Source: Chloroflexota bacterium (GTDB lineage Bacteria > Chloroflexota > UBA6077 > JACQUR01). Taken from it: DNA of 11,579 nt. The notes under the pieces are model-generated. The model saw only the letters and a program-made list of their open reading frames with translations, was not told where the DNA came from and did not search any database. Positions within the stretch are counted from its first letter, which is position 1, and each line of letters opens with the position of its first letter. Made by a program: the position numbers and the translations under genes. This document shows, piece after piece, positions 1-6,035 of this stretch. Location: positions 1-11,579 of the forward strand of contig JACQUR010000248.1 of assembly GCA_016210245.1 (NCBI GenBank), in the 5' to 3' direction.

Positions 1-139
1 AGGCAGGAGGCAGGAGGTCTGTGGCTGCCTTCTGCCTTCTGCCTCCTGCCTTCTGCCTCCTGCCTTCTGCCTCCTGCCTTCTGCCTCCTGCCTTCTGCCT
101 CCTGCCTCCTGCCTCCTGCCTTCTGCCTCCTGCCTCCTG
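1..139. repeat. Heptamer tandem array (TGCCTTC/TGCCTCC) with inverted end
   Basis: Nearly the whole segment is built of 7-bp units that alternate between TGCCTTC and TGCCTCC, giving a 14-bp higher-order unit over much of its length. The first 17 bases (1-17) are the exact reverse complement of 98-114, so the array carries an opposite-strand copy of itself separated by a short non-repeat spacer near 18-28. It ends 2 bases from the stop codon of the HD-domain gene and therefore lies in that gene's 3' untranslated region. The left edge is cut by the window. Confidence 0.95.
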
Positions 140-141
140 GC

Positions 142-726
142 CTACAGGCCCAGCTCGCCGGCGATCCCTTGCATGGCCTTCAGGCTGAGGTCCACGAACT
201 CCTCCAAGGGGATGTCCAGCTCCCGCTCGCACGCCAGGATCTGCTCGCGCCGGGCTCCCGCCGCGAACGCTTTCTCCGGGAATTTCTTGAGCACCGAGTC
301 GACCGTGACCGAGGCCAGCTTCTTGTCCGGGCGGACCAGGGCGACGGCGATGATCAGACCCGACAGCTCGTCGGCGGCATAGACCGCCTTCTCCAGCCAG
401 GTGTCCCGGCTCGGCTTGATCCCCTCGTGGTGCGCCTTGACTCCGTCGATGATCCGCTGTGGCGCCCCCACAGCCTGGAGCCGCTCCTCCGTCACCAGCG
501 TGTGGCGGTCCGGGTCCTTCTCCACCAATTCGTAGTCGGCGTCGTGCAGCAGCCCTACGATGCGCCATTCCTCCGCGTCGAACTCCGACTCGGGCGCCTC
601 GGGGTGGCGCTGGCGCAGCTCGCGGCAGAGCGCACCCATGATCGCTTCCACCGCCAGAGCGTGCTTCCGCAAGTTCCGGTTCTTGACCATGTCGGCCATA
701 AGCTGGTAGGCATCTGCCCGCAACAC
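142..726 (-). CDS. HD-superfamily hydrolase (COG2316-like)
   Basis: This is a 194-residue predicted phosphohydrolase of the HD superfamily, resembling the COG2316 group. The metal-binding pattern is visible: H22 in the first helix ([12 protein letters not shown]), the HD pair H61-D62 in [10 protein letters not shown]99/H100 in KAHHEG, and D119 in YAADELSGL. These residues suggest metal-dependent hydrolysis of a phosphoester; the substrate cannot be read from the sequence. The frame stays open to a GTG at 744, but nothing resembling a ribosome binding site precedes that codon, only repeat sequence. I place the start at GTG 726, which has GGGAG at 735-739 with 8 bases between; the protein then begins [10 protein letters not shown], as expected for this family. 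It could be the last gene of the leftward unit, but a repeat-filled spacer of about 140 bases separates it from the metallopeptidase gene. Confidence 0.88.
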
Positions 727-734
727 GTCTTCAT

Positions 735-739
735 CTCCC
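735..739 (-). promoter_or_regulatory. Ribosome binding site deciding the HD-gene start
   Basis: GGGAG on the minus strand sits 8 bases before GTG 726. The upstream in-frame GTG at 744 has only GAATGCT-type repeat in front of it, so this site favours the shorter protein. Confidence 0.6.
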
Positions 740-744
740 GTCAC

Positions 745-868
745 TGAATGCCGAATGCTGAATGCTGAATGCTGAATGACGAATGTTGGAATGATGGGGA
801 GTCGTCAGCGCTCAGCCATCAGCCGCCTTCTGCCTTCTGCCTTCTGCCTTCTGCCTTCTGCATTCTGC
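745..868. repeat. Composite heptamer array between two minus-strand genes
   Basis: The spacer between the metallopeptidase and HD-hydrolase genes is almost wholly 7-periodic but uses three different units. GAATGCT-type copies occupy about 745-785, TCAGCNN copies begin at 805, 812 and 819, and CTTCTGC-type copies run from 826 to 868. The last block stays in phase with the second. The array touches the TAG stop of the metallopeptidase gene (869-871). I see no promoter or terminator inside it. Confidence 0.9.
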
Positions 869-2017
869 CTATTGTTCCGCCGCCGCTGTCAGTTCGTCGA
901 GCGTGGTCACCTGGCTCACCCGCTGGAGGAACTGGCCCAGTGACTCGCTGCGTTGGCGCAGGCGCTGGAGGTGCGTGGCGATGGGATTGGCCCCGGCGGC
1001 TCCGCCCTCGGCGTAGCTGCCGTGGAAGGCGAAGTAGGCCTGGTTCAACTTGCGGATGGGGTAGCCGTGCGCGGCGAAGAACTCGCGCCGCTGGTGCAGA
1101 TACGCCTCCGCCGCCGCGAGCTGCCCGCCGGCCAGCAGCCGCTCCAGTTCGACCCTGGTGGCGCGCATCTGGGCCTGGAGGGAGAAGCCCGTCTGCCGGC
1201 CTGGGGGTGGTGGCTCGCGCCGCGGGCCGGGCAGGCCCAGCTCCCGCGCCAGTTGCTCTCCCAGGTCCCGCCCGACCAGCTCGGCCACCATCTCGTTGAT
1301 CGTGCGCGCCTGGTAGTCGCTCCAGTAGCGCTGGCCCAATGGCGTGAAGAACAGGTAGGCGTGGACCCACTCATGGGCGGCCGCCGCCAGCAGCGAGGCG
1401 GCGTCGCTCGAGTCGAGGACCATGGCCGGGTAAGTGGAGAGCCCGCCCACCGGCACGATCAGCGAAACCCGGTCCGCGTCGTCCACCTGTTCTTCGATCT
1501 GCTCGGCCTGCGGCCACTCCAGGGAGGGCTCCAGGAGGAGCGAGCGCGCCACCTCGATGCGCGCGCGAGGCGAGATGACCAGCAGTTTGGGTGGCTGGCT
1601 GATGGCCAGGCTGACAGGGGGAAAGACCAGCGTGGGAGGCTGGAGCGGCACCAGAGCGGCTAGGTGCTGGTGCTGGAGCACGGCGGCCAGGCCACGCTCC
1701 AGCACCGCCTCGAGCGACCGACGCAGGGTGCCCCGGGCCTCGGCCTCCACTCCGGTGAAGTACGTGCTGGCGAGCTGCAGGTCGTCCTGGCGCAGGCGAA
1801 CCTGGCCTGGCCAGAACGCCTGGACGAGGCGGTCCGCCCGCGAGACCAGGTGGGTAAGCTCCCAGCGCACCAGGTCGAGCGCAAAGGGGCTACCGGCCCG
1901 ACGGAAGCGCTGCTCGGCCGCCGCGGCAGGTGTGGTGACCAGGGCCGAGACCAGCAGGAGAAAGGCAAGGCCGGGCAGGATCCCCCCACGGAGCCGGGTC
2001 GGCGAGCGCGGCAGCAA
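869..2017 (-). CDS. Secreted putative zinc metallopeptidase (HEWVH, gluzincin-like)
   Basis: This 382-residue protein has an N-terminal signal: arginines in the first 10 residues, a hydrophobic core at about 12-30 and an alanine-rich cleavage region (TTPAAAAEQ) ending near residue 35. It should therefore be exported, and may be processed or anchored. The catalytic signature HEWVH lies at 215-219, with H215 and H219 as zinc ligands and E216 as general base. INEMVAE at 240-246 follows 21 residues later; E242 is the probable third ligand, as in gluzincins. I do not recognise a named family, and the rest (helical, Gln/Arg/Leu-rich) says little about substrate. The start is TTG 2017, directly beside the TGA of the upstream gene (2018-2020), with GGAG at 2026-2029 and 8 bases between. 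The two genes are therefore probably translationally coupled. The stop TAG touches a heptamer array. Confidence 0.8.
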   Translation of the reverse strand: MLPRSPTRLRGGILPGLAFLLLVSALVTTPAAAAEQRFRRAGSPFALDLVRWELTHLVSRADRLVQAFWPGQVRLRQDDLQLASTYFTGVEAEARGTLRRSLEAVLERGLAAVLQHQHLAALVPLQPPTLVFPPVSLAISQPPKLLVISPRARIEVARSLLLEPSLEWPQAEQIEEQVDDADRVSLIVPVGGLSTYPAMVLDSSDAASLLAAAAHEWVHAYLFFTPLGQRYWSDYQARTINEMVAELVGRDLGEQLARELGLPGPRREPPPPGRQTGFSLQAQMRATRVELERLLAGGQLAAAEAYLHQRREFFAAHGYPIRKLNQAYFAFHGSYAEGGAAGANPIATHLQRLRQRSESLGQFLQRVSQVTTLDELTAAAEQ

Positions 2018-3325
2018 TCACACCACTCCACTGCGCACCAGCCAACTCCGGACCCGCGCGCGCAGGATGGTGCGGGTGAAAGGCTTGGTGATGTAGTCCG
2101 ACACTCCGGCTTCGAACCCCCGGGCCATGTCCTGCGGCTGATCCAGGGAGGTGAGCATGATCACCGGTAGTTGGCTGGCGTCTGGCTCCCGGCGCAGTCG
2201 AGCGCAGACCTCGAAGCCGGTGGCCCGCGGCATCTCCACGTCCAGGATCATCAGGTCCGGACGCTCGGCCAGCGCCCGGCTGACAGCCTGTTCGCCGTCG
2301 TTGGCCACCAGCAGCTCGTAGCCATCCTCCGCCAGCGCGTCCTGGATCATGCGGACAATCAGGCGGTTGTCGTCGGCAATCAGCACCCTCGGGCGACGTG
2401 CGGCTGGCTGGGCCGCAACCTGGACGCGCTCGCCCCTGAAGCCAGCCTGGCCGGCGCCGGCCAGGCGCAGTTCCTCGCCCTCGGCCGCGGCGAAGACCTC
2501 GGGTGGCGCCTGGAGGTCGGCCAGCAACTCCCTGGTCCGCTCCACGTGGCGATCGAGGAACTCGTCGCTGTGGGCGGGGTCGTGATGGAAGAGGGCCAGC
2601 CGCTTGACATGCGCCGCGGCGGCGATGCTGGCGGCGTAGCGGGCCGTGCTGTGCCCCCAGCCGATCTTGCCCGGGTATTCGTCGTCGGAGTACTGAGCAT
2701 CGTGGATGAGCAGGTCAGCGTCGCGGGCGAAGGCGATCAGGCCGAGGTCGCCCGCGTGGAGCACCTCTCCGCCCGGGCGCAGCGCCAGGTGCGTATACGG
2801 CTCGTGGTCGGTGGCGTAGACGACGCTGGCCCCGCCAACGGTGATCCGATAGCCCAGGCAGAGCGTCGTGTGATTCAAGTAGCGGGGCTGGATCAGCGCG
2901 TCCCCGATCTGGAAGGCCGCCTCACCGACCTCGCGGTGGCCGATCTCGGCTCGGAGTTGGTCCAGGCGAACGGGAAAGTAGCTCGAGTCCATCTGCGCCG
3001 CCAGCAACTCGCCAAGCTGTCTGTTCATGCCCCTCGCGCCGTAGAAGGTGACCGAGCTGCCCTCCTGGTACACGGGCGCGAAGAAAGGGATCCCCTGGAT
3101 GTGGTCCCAGTGGGTGTGGCTCAGCAGCAGGCTGACCTGGGCCGGGGAGGGGAGATGGGTGCAGAGGTGCAGGCCCAGTTCCCGGGCGCCGGTGCCGCAA
3201 TCGAGGATGATCTGCGCCCCGCCGGCGGTCTCCACCTGGACGCAGGCGGTGTTGCCCCCATAGCCCACAGTGGCGCGGCTGGGGACAGGGATAGATCCGC
3301 GCGTTCCCCAGAACCGTACCAACAC
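2018..3325 (-). CDS. Metallo-beta-lactamase-fold hydrolase fused to C-terminal receiver domain
   Basis: The protein has 435 residues in two domains. Residues 1-290 are a metallo-beta-lactamase-fold hydrolase of the PhnP/RNase Z-like kind (COG1235): RFWGTRGSIP at 4-13, YGGNTACV at 22-29, the metal motif HTHWDH at 70-75, then H152, D173, D209, H225 and H247/H248. Residues 311-430 are a receiver domain with the acidic pair D318-D319, phospho-acceptor D362 in LDVEMP, T392 and K414 in TKPF; all key residues are present. The fold fits hydrolysis of a phosphodiester or cyclic phosphate, with activity set by phosphorylation; the substrate is unknown. The frame remains open to 3487, but that extension lacks family similarity. 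GTG 3325 has GGAGAGG at 3330-3336, so it is chosen; TTG 3322 is an alternative. It is divergent from the che operon, which makes CheA a likely phosphodonor (inference). Confidence 0.9.
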   Translation of the reverse strand: MLVRFWGTRGSIPVPSRATVGYGGNTACVQVETAGGAQIILDCGTGARELGLHLCTHLPSPAQVSLLLSHTHWDHIQGIPFFAPVYQEGSSVTFYGARGMNRQLGELLAAQMDSSYFPVRLDQLRAEIGHREVGEAAFQIGDALIQPRYLNHTTLCLGYRITVGGASVVYATDHEPYTHLALRPGGEVLHAGDLGLIAFARDADLLIHDAQYSDDEYPGKIGWGHSTARYAASIAAAAHVKRLALFHHDPAHSDEFLDRHVERTRELLADLQAPPEVFAAAEGEELRLAGAGQAGFRGERVQVAAQPAARRPRVLIADDNRLIVRMIQDALAEDGYELLVANDGEQAVSRALAERPDLMILDVEMPRATGFEVCARLRREPDASQLPVIMLTSLDQPQDMARGFEAGVSDYITKPFTRTILRARVRSWLVRSGVV

Positions 3326-3329
3326 GGCG

Positions 3330-3336
3330 CCTCTCC
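3330..3336 (-). promoter_or_regulatory. Ribosome binding site of the hydrolase-receiver gene
   Basis: GGAGAGG on the minus strand lies 4 bases before GTG 3325 (7 bases counted from its GGAG core) and 7 bases before TTG 3322. It marks the true start region and argues against the 54-codon upstream extension of the frame. Confidence 0.65.
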
Positions 3337-3389
3337 GGTTGCCGTCTTCCACCTGGCTGCCACCTGTGCGGAGGGCTCGAGTGGACGCT

Positions 3390-3416
3390 ACTCTACCACA
3401 TTCCTGCCTGGTGCAA
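3390..3416 (-). promoter_or_regulatory. Candidate promoter for the hydrolase-receiver gene
   Basis: On the minus strand an extended -10, TGGTAGAGT (core TAGAGT at 3390-3395), has a TTGCAC -35-like hexamer at 3411-3416. The 15-base spacing is short, but the TG dinucleotide partly offsets that. The predicted transcript would have an untranslated leader of about 55-60 bases. Confidence 0.35.
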
Positions 3417-3470
3417 GGAGGCCCAGCGGACCGTGGGTCCTGGACTTTCGGCGCTGGACCTGGTGGGGGC

Positions 3471-3499
3471 TTGCCAGAGTGGCGCAAAGAGGCAATAAT
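3471..3499 (+). promoter_or_regulatory. Candidate sigma-70-type promoter of the che operon
   Basis: TTGCCA at 3471-3476 and AATAAT at 3494-3499 are separated by exactly 17 bases. Transcription would begin near 3506, leaving a leader of about 24 bases before the cheW ATG at 3530. Confidence 0.55.
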
Positions 3500-3529
3500 C
3501 GCGTATCACGGCTCGTAGGCCAGTGTGGG

Positions 3530-3997
3530 ATGGCATTGGAATCGCACTCCCAGCCTGCAGTGTCCAGTGCCGAGTTGCGCTATCTGGCGTTCTCGGCCGG
3601 CTCGGAACGGTACGCGCTGCCCCTTGATCGGGTAGCCGGCGTGCAGCCCGAGGGCCCTATCACCCGCGTGCCGGGCGCCACGGCGCTGGTGCGCGGGGTG
3701 ATGAATCTGCGGGGCAGACTGCTGGCAGTGGTCGACCTGGCCGCGGTGCTCGGCCTACCAGTGCGGCCACCCGGCCAGGGCCACGTCGTCGTGGTGCGCA
3801 CTGCCGACCTGGAGGCCGGGCTGCTGGTGGACCACGCGGACGAGATCCTGGCTGTGGAGCCAGGGGCCATCGAGCCTCGCCTCAGCACCCTGCCCGGCGA
3901 GCGGGCGGAATTCCTTGACGGCCAGGTGCGCTGCAGCCTGGGCCTGGTCGGATTGCTGCGGCTGGAGCGGGTGCTGGAAGCCGCCCAGCATGGCTGA
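3530..3997 (+). CDS. cheW: Chemotaxis coupling protein CheW
   Basis: This 155-residue single-domain CheW is a cytoplasmic adaptor that links the receptor to the CheA kinase. It shows the family pattern in order: a first beta-barrel strand pair (YLAFSAGSERYALPLDRV, 18-35), ITRVPGATALVRGVMNLRG (44-62) with the conserved RG..NLRG turn, and VVDLAAVLGLP (67-77). VVVVR and GLLVDHADEILAV make up the second half. The same frame is open upstream to 2171, but that stretch is antisense to the hydrolase-receiver gene. ATG 3530 is the first start giving a normal CheW length. It has only a weak GTGGG in front, so initiation may be inefficient. It is the first gene of the operon, and its end overlaps the next start by 8 bases. 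Confidence 0.93.
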   Translation: MALESHSQPAVSSAELRYLAFSAGSERYALPLDRVAGVQPEGPITRVPGATALVRGVMNLRGRLLAVVDLAAVLGLPVRPPGQGHVVVVRTADLEAGLLVDHADEILAVEPGAIEPRLSTLPGERAEFLDGQVRCSLGLVGLLRLERVLEAAQHG

Positions 3998-4409
3998 GTG
4001 CCAGTTGCTGTTAGTCGAGGTGGCAGGGGAGCGACTGGCAGTGCGCTCCAGCCAGGTGGTCGAGGTGCGGGTGTTCGATCCCAGGTCGCAGGCTACTCGC
4101 CCTGTCCTTGACCTGGCCGAGGCGCTGGGGCTGGCTCGCCAGAGCGCCGGGCCCGGCTACGAGCTGGTGACACGGGTGCCACGCGGAATCGCTTGCTGGT
4201 CCATCGATCAGGCCCAGGACATGCTCGCCGTGCCGGAGGAGGCGCTGCTGCCTCTGCCACCCCTCGCGCGGGGGCCGGCGGCGGAGCGCGGCATCCGGGC
4301 AGCGGTCGTGTTAGAGGGCCGGGTCGTGCTCGTGCTCGACCCTGGCGAAATGAGGTTGGAGGTCTCTGCTGAGTCGACAGTCGACAGTCCACGGTCGACA
4401 GGGCGCTAG
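3990..4409 (+). CDS. Short, degenerate CheW-like protein (FrzB-like position)
   Basis: This 139-residue protein begins at ATG 3990, inside the last codons of cheW, so its translation is probably coupled. CheW-like pieces remain: LLLVEVAGERLAVRSSQVVEV (6-26), RPVLDLAEALGL (37-48), YELVTRVPRGIACWSIDQAQDML (57-79) and AVVLEGRVVLVLD (105-117). The central loop with RG..NLRG that CheW uses to contact kinase and receptor is missing or shortened, so binding properties should differ from those of the first cheW product. In the Frz system of Myxococcus, FrzB is a short CheW-like protein in the same position; the parallel is inferred from order and shape. The last 12 residues (about 128-139) are encoded by a GTCGACA heptamer array, and the stop codon lies in the loop of that array's hairpin. 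The original C-terminus was probably different. Confidence 0.8.
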   Translation: MAECQLLLVEVAGERLAVRSSQVVEVRVFDPRSQATRPVLDLAEALGLARQSAGPGYELVTRVPRGIACWSIDQAQDMLAVPEEALLPLPPLARGPAAERGIRAAVVLEGRVVLVLDPGEMRLEVSAESTVDSPRSTGR

Positions 4410-4449
4410 CGGACTGTGAACTGTGGACTGTCGACTGTCGACTGTCGAC
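4373..4449. repeat. Inverted GTCGACA heptamer array, long hairpin
   Basis: The left arm (4373-4401) and right arm (4414-4442, with one further unit to 4449) are 7-bp arrays of opposite orientation. They can pair over 29 positions with only about three mismatches, around a 12-base loop at 4402-4413. The TAG stop of the CheW-like gene (4407-4409) lies in this loop. There is no following T-run, so it is not a standard terminator, but in RNA it could slow read-through or protect an mRNA end. Confidence 0.9.
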
Positions 4450-4456
4450 TTGGTCT

Positions 4457-4463
4457 GGGAGGG
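4457..4463 (+). promoter_or_regulatory. Ribosome binding site of the MCP gene
   Basis: GGGAGGG lies just after the hairpin array. Two consecutive ATG codons follow at 4466 and 4469. Spacing from GGAGG is 3 bases to the first and 6 to the second, so initiation at 4469 is slightly favoured. Confidence 0.65.
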
Positions 4464-4465
4464 CG

Positions 4466-5953
4466 ATGATGCTGGTTTCGGCCGAGAGAGCTCGGGAGGC
4501 CGCGGGCGTGGCCGGTGAGGCCGTCGAATCGGGTCGGGCGGCCATTCTGGCCGCGACCACCATCGCGGCCATCCTGGCCCTGGTTGGCCTGCTGCCCATC
4601 TCCTTCGTGGACGGATTCAAGCCCGCTGTCCTGCTCGTGCTGTTCTGGCTCGTGCTTTCCTGCGTGGCCAGCAGCGTGGCGAACCTGCGCGGCTACTACC
4701 TGCTGGGCACCGGGCTCTTCCTCGGCGGCGTCTCGCTCGGGCTGTTCGTGGCGATGCTCGTGCCGACCGAGCTCACCGATTCCTGGCAGGATGGCCGCTA
4801 CCTGATCGCGGCGTACTTCTTCAGCCTGCCTGTCCTGGCCGCCGGCGGGCTCCTGTTCCCCGCCGCGGCCTTCGCCGTGGCCGCGGCGGGCACGCTGCTC
4901 GGGTTCATCGCGGCCATGGTGCGCACGCAGGGGCAGTTCTTCGCCCAGCCGGGCCAGGTCGCCGCCCTGGTACCGCCAGTGCTGCTCATGTTCCTGATCG
5001 CAGCTATCTCCTCGCTGTATGGCAATAACCTGCTCTCGTCACTGCAGCGTATCCGCCAGCGTACGGCAGAGGTCGAGCGCATGACTGAGGAGCTCAAGCA
5101 GTCGAACGGGTCCCTGGCGGAGGCGGCCCGGTCGGTGCGCCGCCTGGCTGCCCAGATGGCCGAGACGGCCGTGCGCCTCTCCAGCGCCAGTGCGGAACTG
5201 ACGGCCACCTCGCAGGGGCAGGCCCGAGGGTCCGCGCAGCAGGCCGCCGCGGTGGCGGAGATCTCCGCTACCATCGAAGAGCTCTCCCGCACCGCGGGCC
5301 AGATCGCGGAGAGCACGCAGGAGACGCTCGCCGTGGCCGAGGAGGGCCGCAAAGCGGTCGGCGACACGCGCCAGGGGATGGAAGCCATCAAGGTGCGGGT
5401 GGAGGCGACCACCCAGCGCATCCTCTTGCTGGGCGAGCGCAGCCAGCGCATCGGCGAGATCAACGACATCATCAGCGACATCGCCAACAAGACTCACCTC
5501 CTGGCGCTGAACGCAGCGATCGAGTCGGCCGCGGCCGGCGAGTACGGGCGGCGCTTCGCTGTGGTGGCCCAGCAGGTCAAGGAGCTGGCGAACGAAACCA
5601 AGGAGGCGACGGCCCAGGTCAAGAACGTCATCGCCCAGACGCAGAGCGCCACCAATGCCTCGGCCCTCGCCACCGAGCAGGCGACCAAAGAGGTGGAGCG
5701 CGGGCTGGAGCTGGCCCAGCGAGCGCGCAGCGCCCTCGACGAGATCGTGCAGCGCGCCCAGACCATTACCCTGGCCACCCACGAGCAGCAGCACGCGTCC
5801 GAGCAGGCGGTGGTGACGATGCGTGACATTGCCGACGTTGCACGCCAGTCGGCTGTCGCCGCACAGCAGTTGTCCGAGAGCGCGGGCGAGTTCTCCTCGC
5901 TCGCCGAGCACCTGCAGGAGGCAGTGAGCAAACTCACCCGGGGTGAAGGTTGA
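4466..5953 (+). CDS. Methyl-accepting chemotaxis protein, six-helix membrane type
   Basis: This 495-residue receptor has six likely transmembrane helices (about 24-44, 52-73, 78-100, 112-133, 134-152 and 165-184) joined by short loops. No periplasmic ligand domain or PAS/HAMP module is recognised. A long cytoplasmic coiled coil rich in Ala, Gln and Glu fills residues 195-490. The signalling tip is at about 336-376 (ISDIANKTHLLALNAAIES, then AAAGEYGRRFAVVAQQVKEL). The equivalent of Tsr R388 is A356, and of Tsr F373 is N341; N349 and E353 match conserved Tsr positions. It should activate or inhibit the operon's CheA through CheW, with CheR methylating Glu/Gln sites in the coiled coil. The signal may be membrane state or a small hydrophobic ligand, which cannot be told from sequence. 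ATG 4469 is an alternative start. The stop codon lies inside a GGTTGAA array. Confidence 0.92.
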   Translation: MMLVSAERAREAAGVAGEAVESGRAAILAATTIAAILALVGLLPISFVDGFKPAVLLVLFWLVLSCVASSVANLRGYYLLGTGLFLGGVSLGLFVAMLVPTELTDSWQDGRYLIAAYFFSLPVLAAGGLLFPAAAFAVAAAGTLLGFIAAMVRTQGQFFAQPGQVAALVPPVLLMFLIAAISSLYGNNLLSSLQRIRQRTAEVERMTEELKQSNGSLAEAARSVRRLAAQMAETAVRLSSASAELTATSQGQARGSAQQAAAVAEISATIEELSRTAGQIAESTQETLAVAEEGRKAVGDTRQGMEAIKVRVEATTQRILLLGERSQRIGEINDIISDIANKTHLLALNAAIESAAAGEYGRRFAVVAQQVKELANETKEATAQVKNVIAQTQSATNASALATEQATKEVERGLELAQRARSALDEIVQRAQTITLATHEQQHASEQAVVTMRDIADVARQSAVAAQQLSESAGEFSSLAEHLQEAVSKLTRGEG

Positions 5954-6024
5954 AGGGTTGAAGGTTGGATGAAGCATTCGGTGCGAGATACCCTCATCCA
6001 ACCTCCAACCTCCAACCTCCAACC
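5947..6024. repeat. Inverted GGTTGAA / AACCTCC heptamer array
   Basis: 7-bp units of the GGTTGAA kind (about 5947-5967) are followed, after a non-repeat spacer at 5972-5994, by AACCTCC-type units (5995-6024). Bases 5956-5971 pair with 5995-6010 at 15 of 16 positions. The TGA stop of the MCP gene (5951-5953) lies inside the left arm. The right arm runs to within about 12 bases of the cheA start, leaving no room for a normal ribosome binding site. Confidence 0.9.
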
Positions 6025-6034
6025 GTGTCGACAC
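6025..6034. repeat. 10-bp perfect palindrome directly before cheA
   Basis: GTGTCGACAC is a perfect palindrome ending one base before the cheA ATG (6036). It shares its GTCGAC core with the heptamer array at 4373-4449. It may be an operator, an mRNA structure or a repeat remnant. Confidence 0.5.
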
Positions 6035-6035
6035 G

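Larger units (their letters stand above)
3326..3529. other. Divergent intergenic control region
   Basis: About 200 bases separate the hydrolase-receiver gene (leftward) from cheW (rightward). The region holds a promoter-like sequence for each direction and no convincing gene. Open frames crossing it on both strands are chance extensions of the flanking genes. Confidence 0.7.

Noticed and set aside
1..139. CRISPR array
   Set aside because: The units are 7 bp with no unique spacers, and no cas gene is near.
953..1663. Plus-strand open frame opposite the metallopeptidase
   Set aside because: It is a shadow of the minus-strand gene that carries the signal peptide and HEWVH motif.
3326..3487. 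N-terminal extension of the hydrolase-receiver frame
   Set aside because: Pro/Arg-rich sequence with no family similarity. The ribosome binding site at 3330-3336 and the typical RFWGTRGSIP start favour 3325.
2171..3529. Long plus-strand extension of the cheW frame
   Set aside because: It overlaps the hydrolase-receiver gene on the other strand and adds no CheW features. Promoter-like sequence and ATG 3530 explain cheW better.
4373..4449. Intrinsic terminator after the CheW-like gene
   Set aside because: The hairpin is long but has no T-run, and the operon clearly continues into mcp, cheA and cheR.
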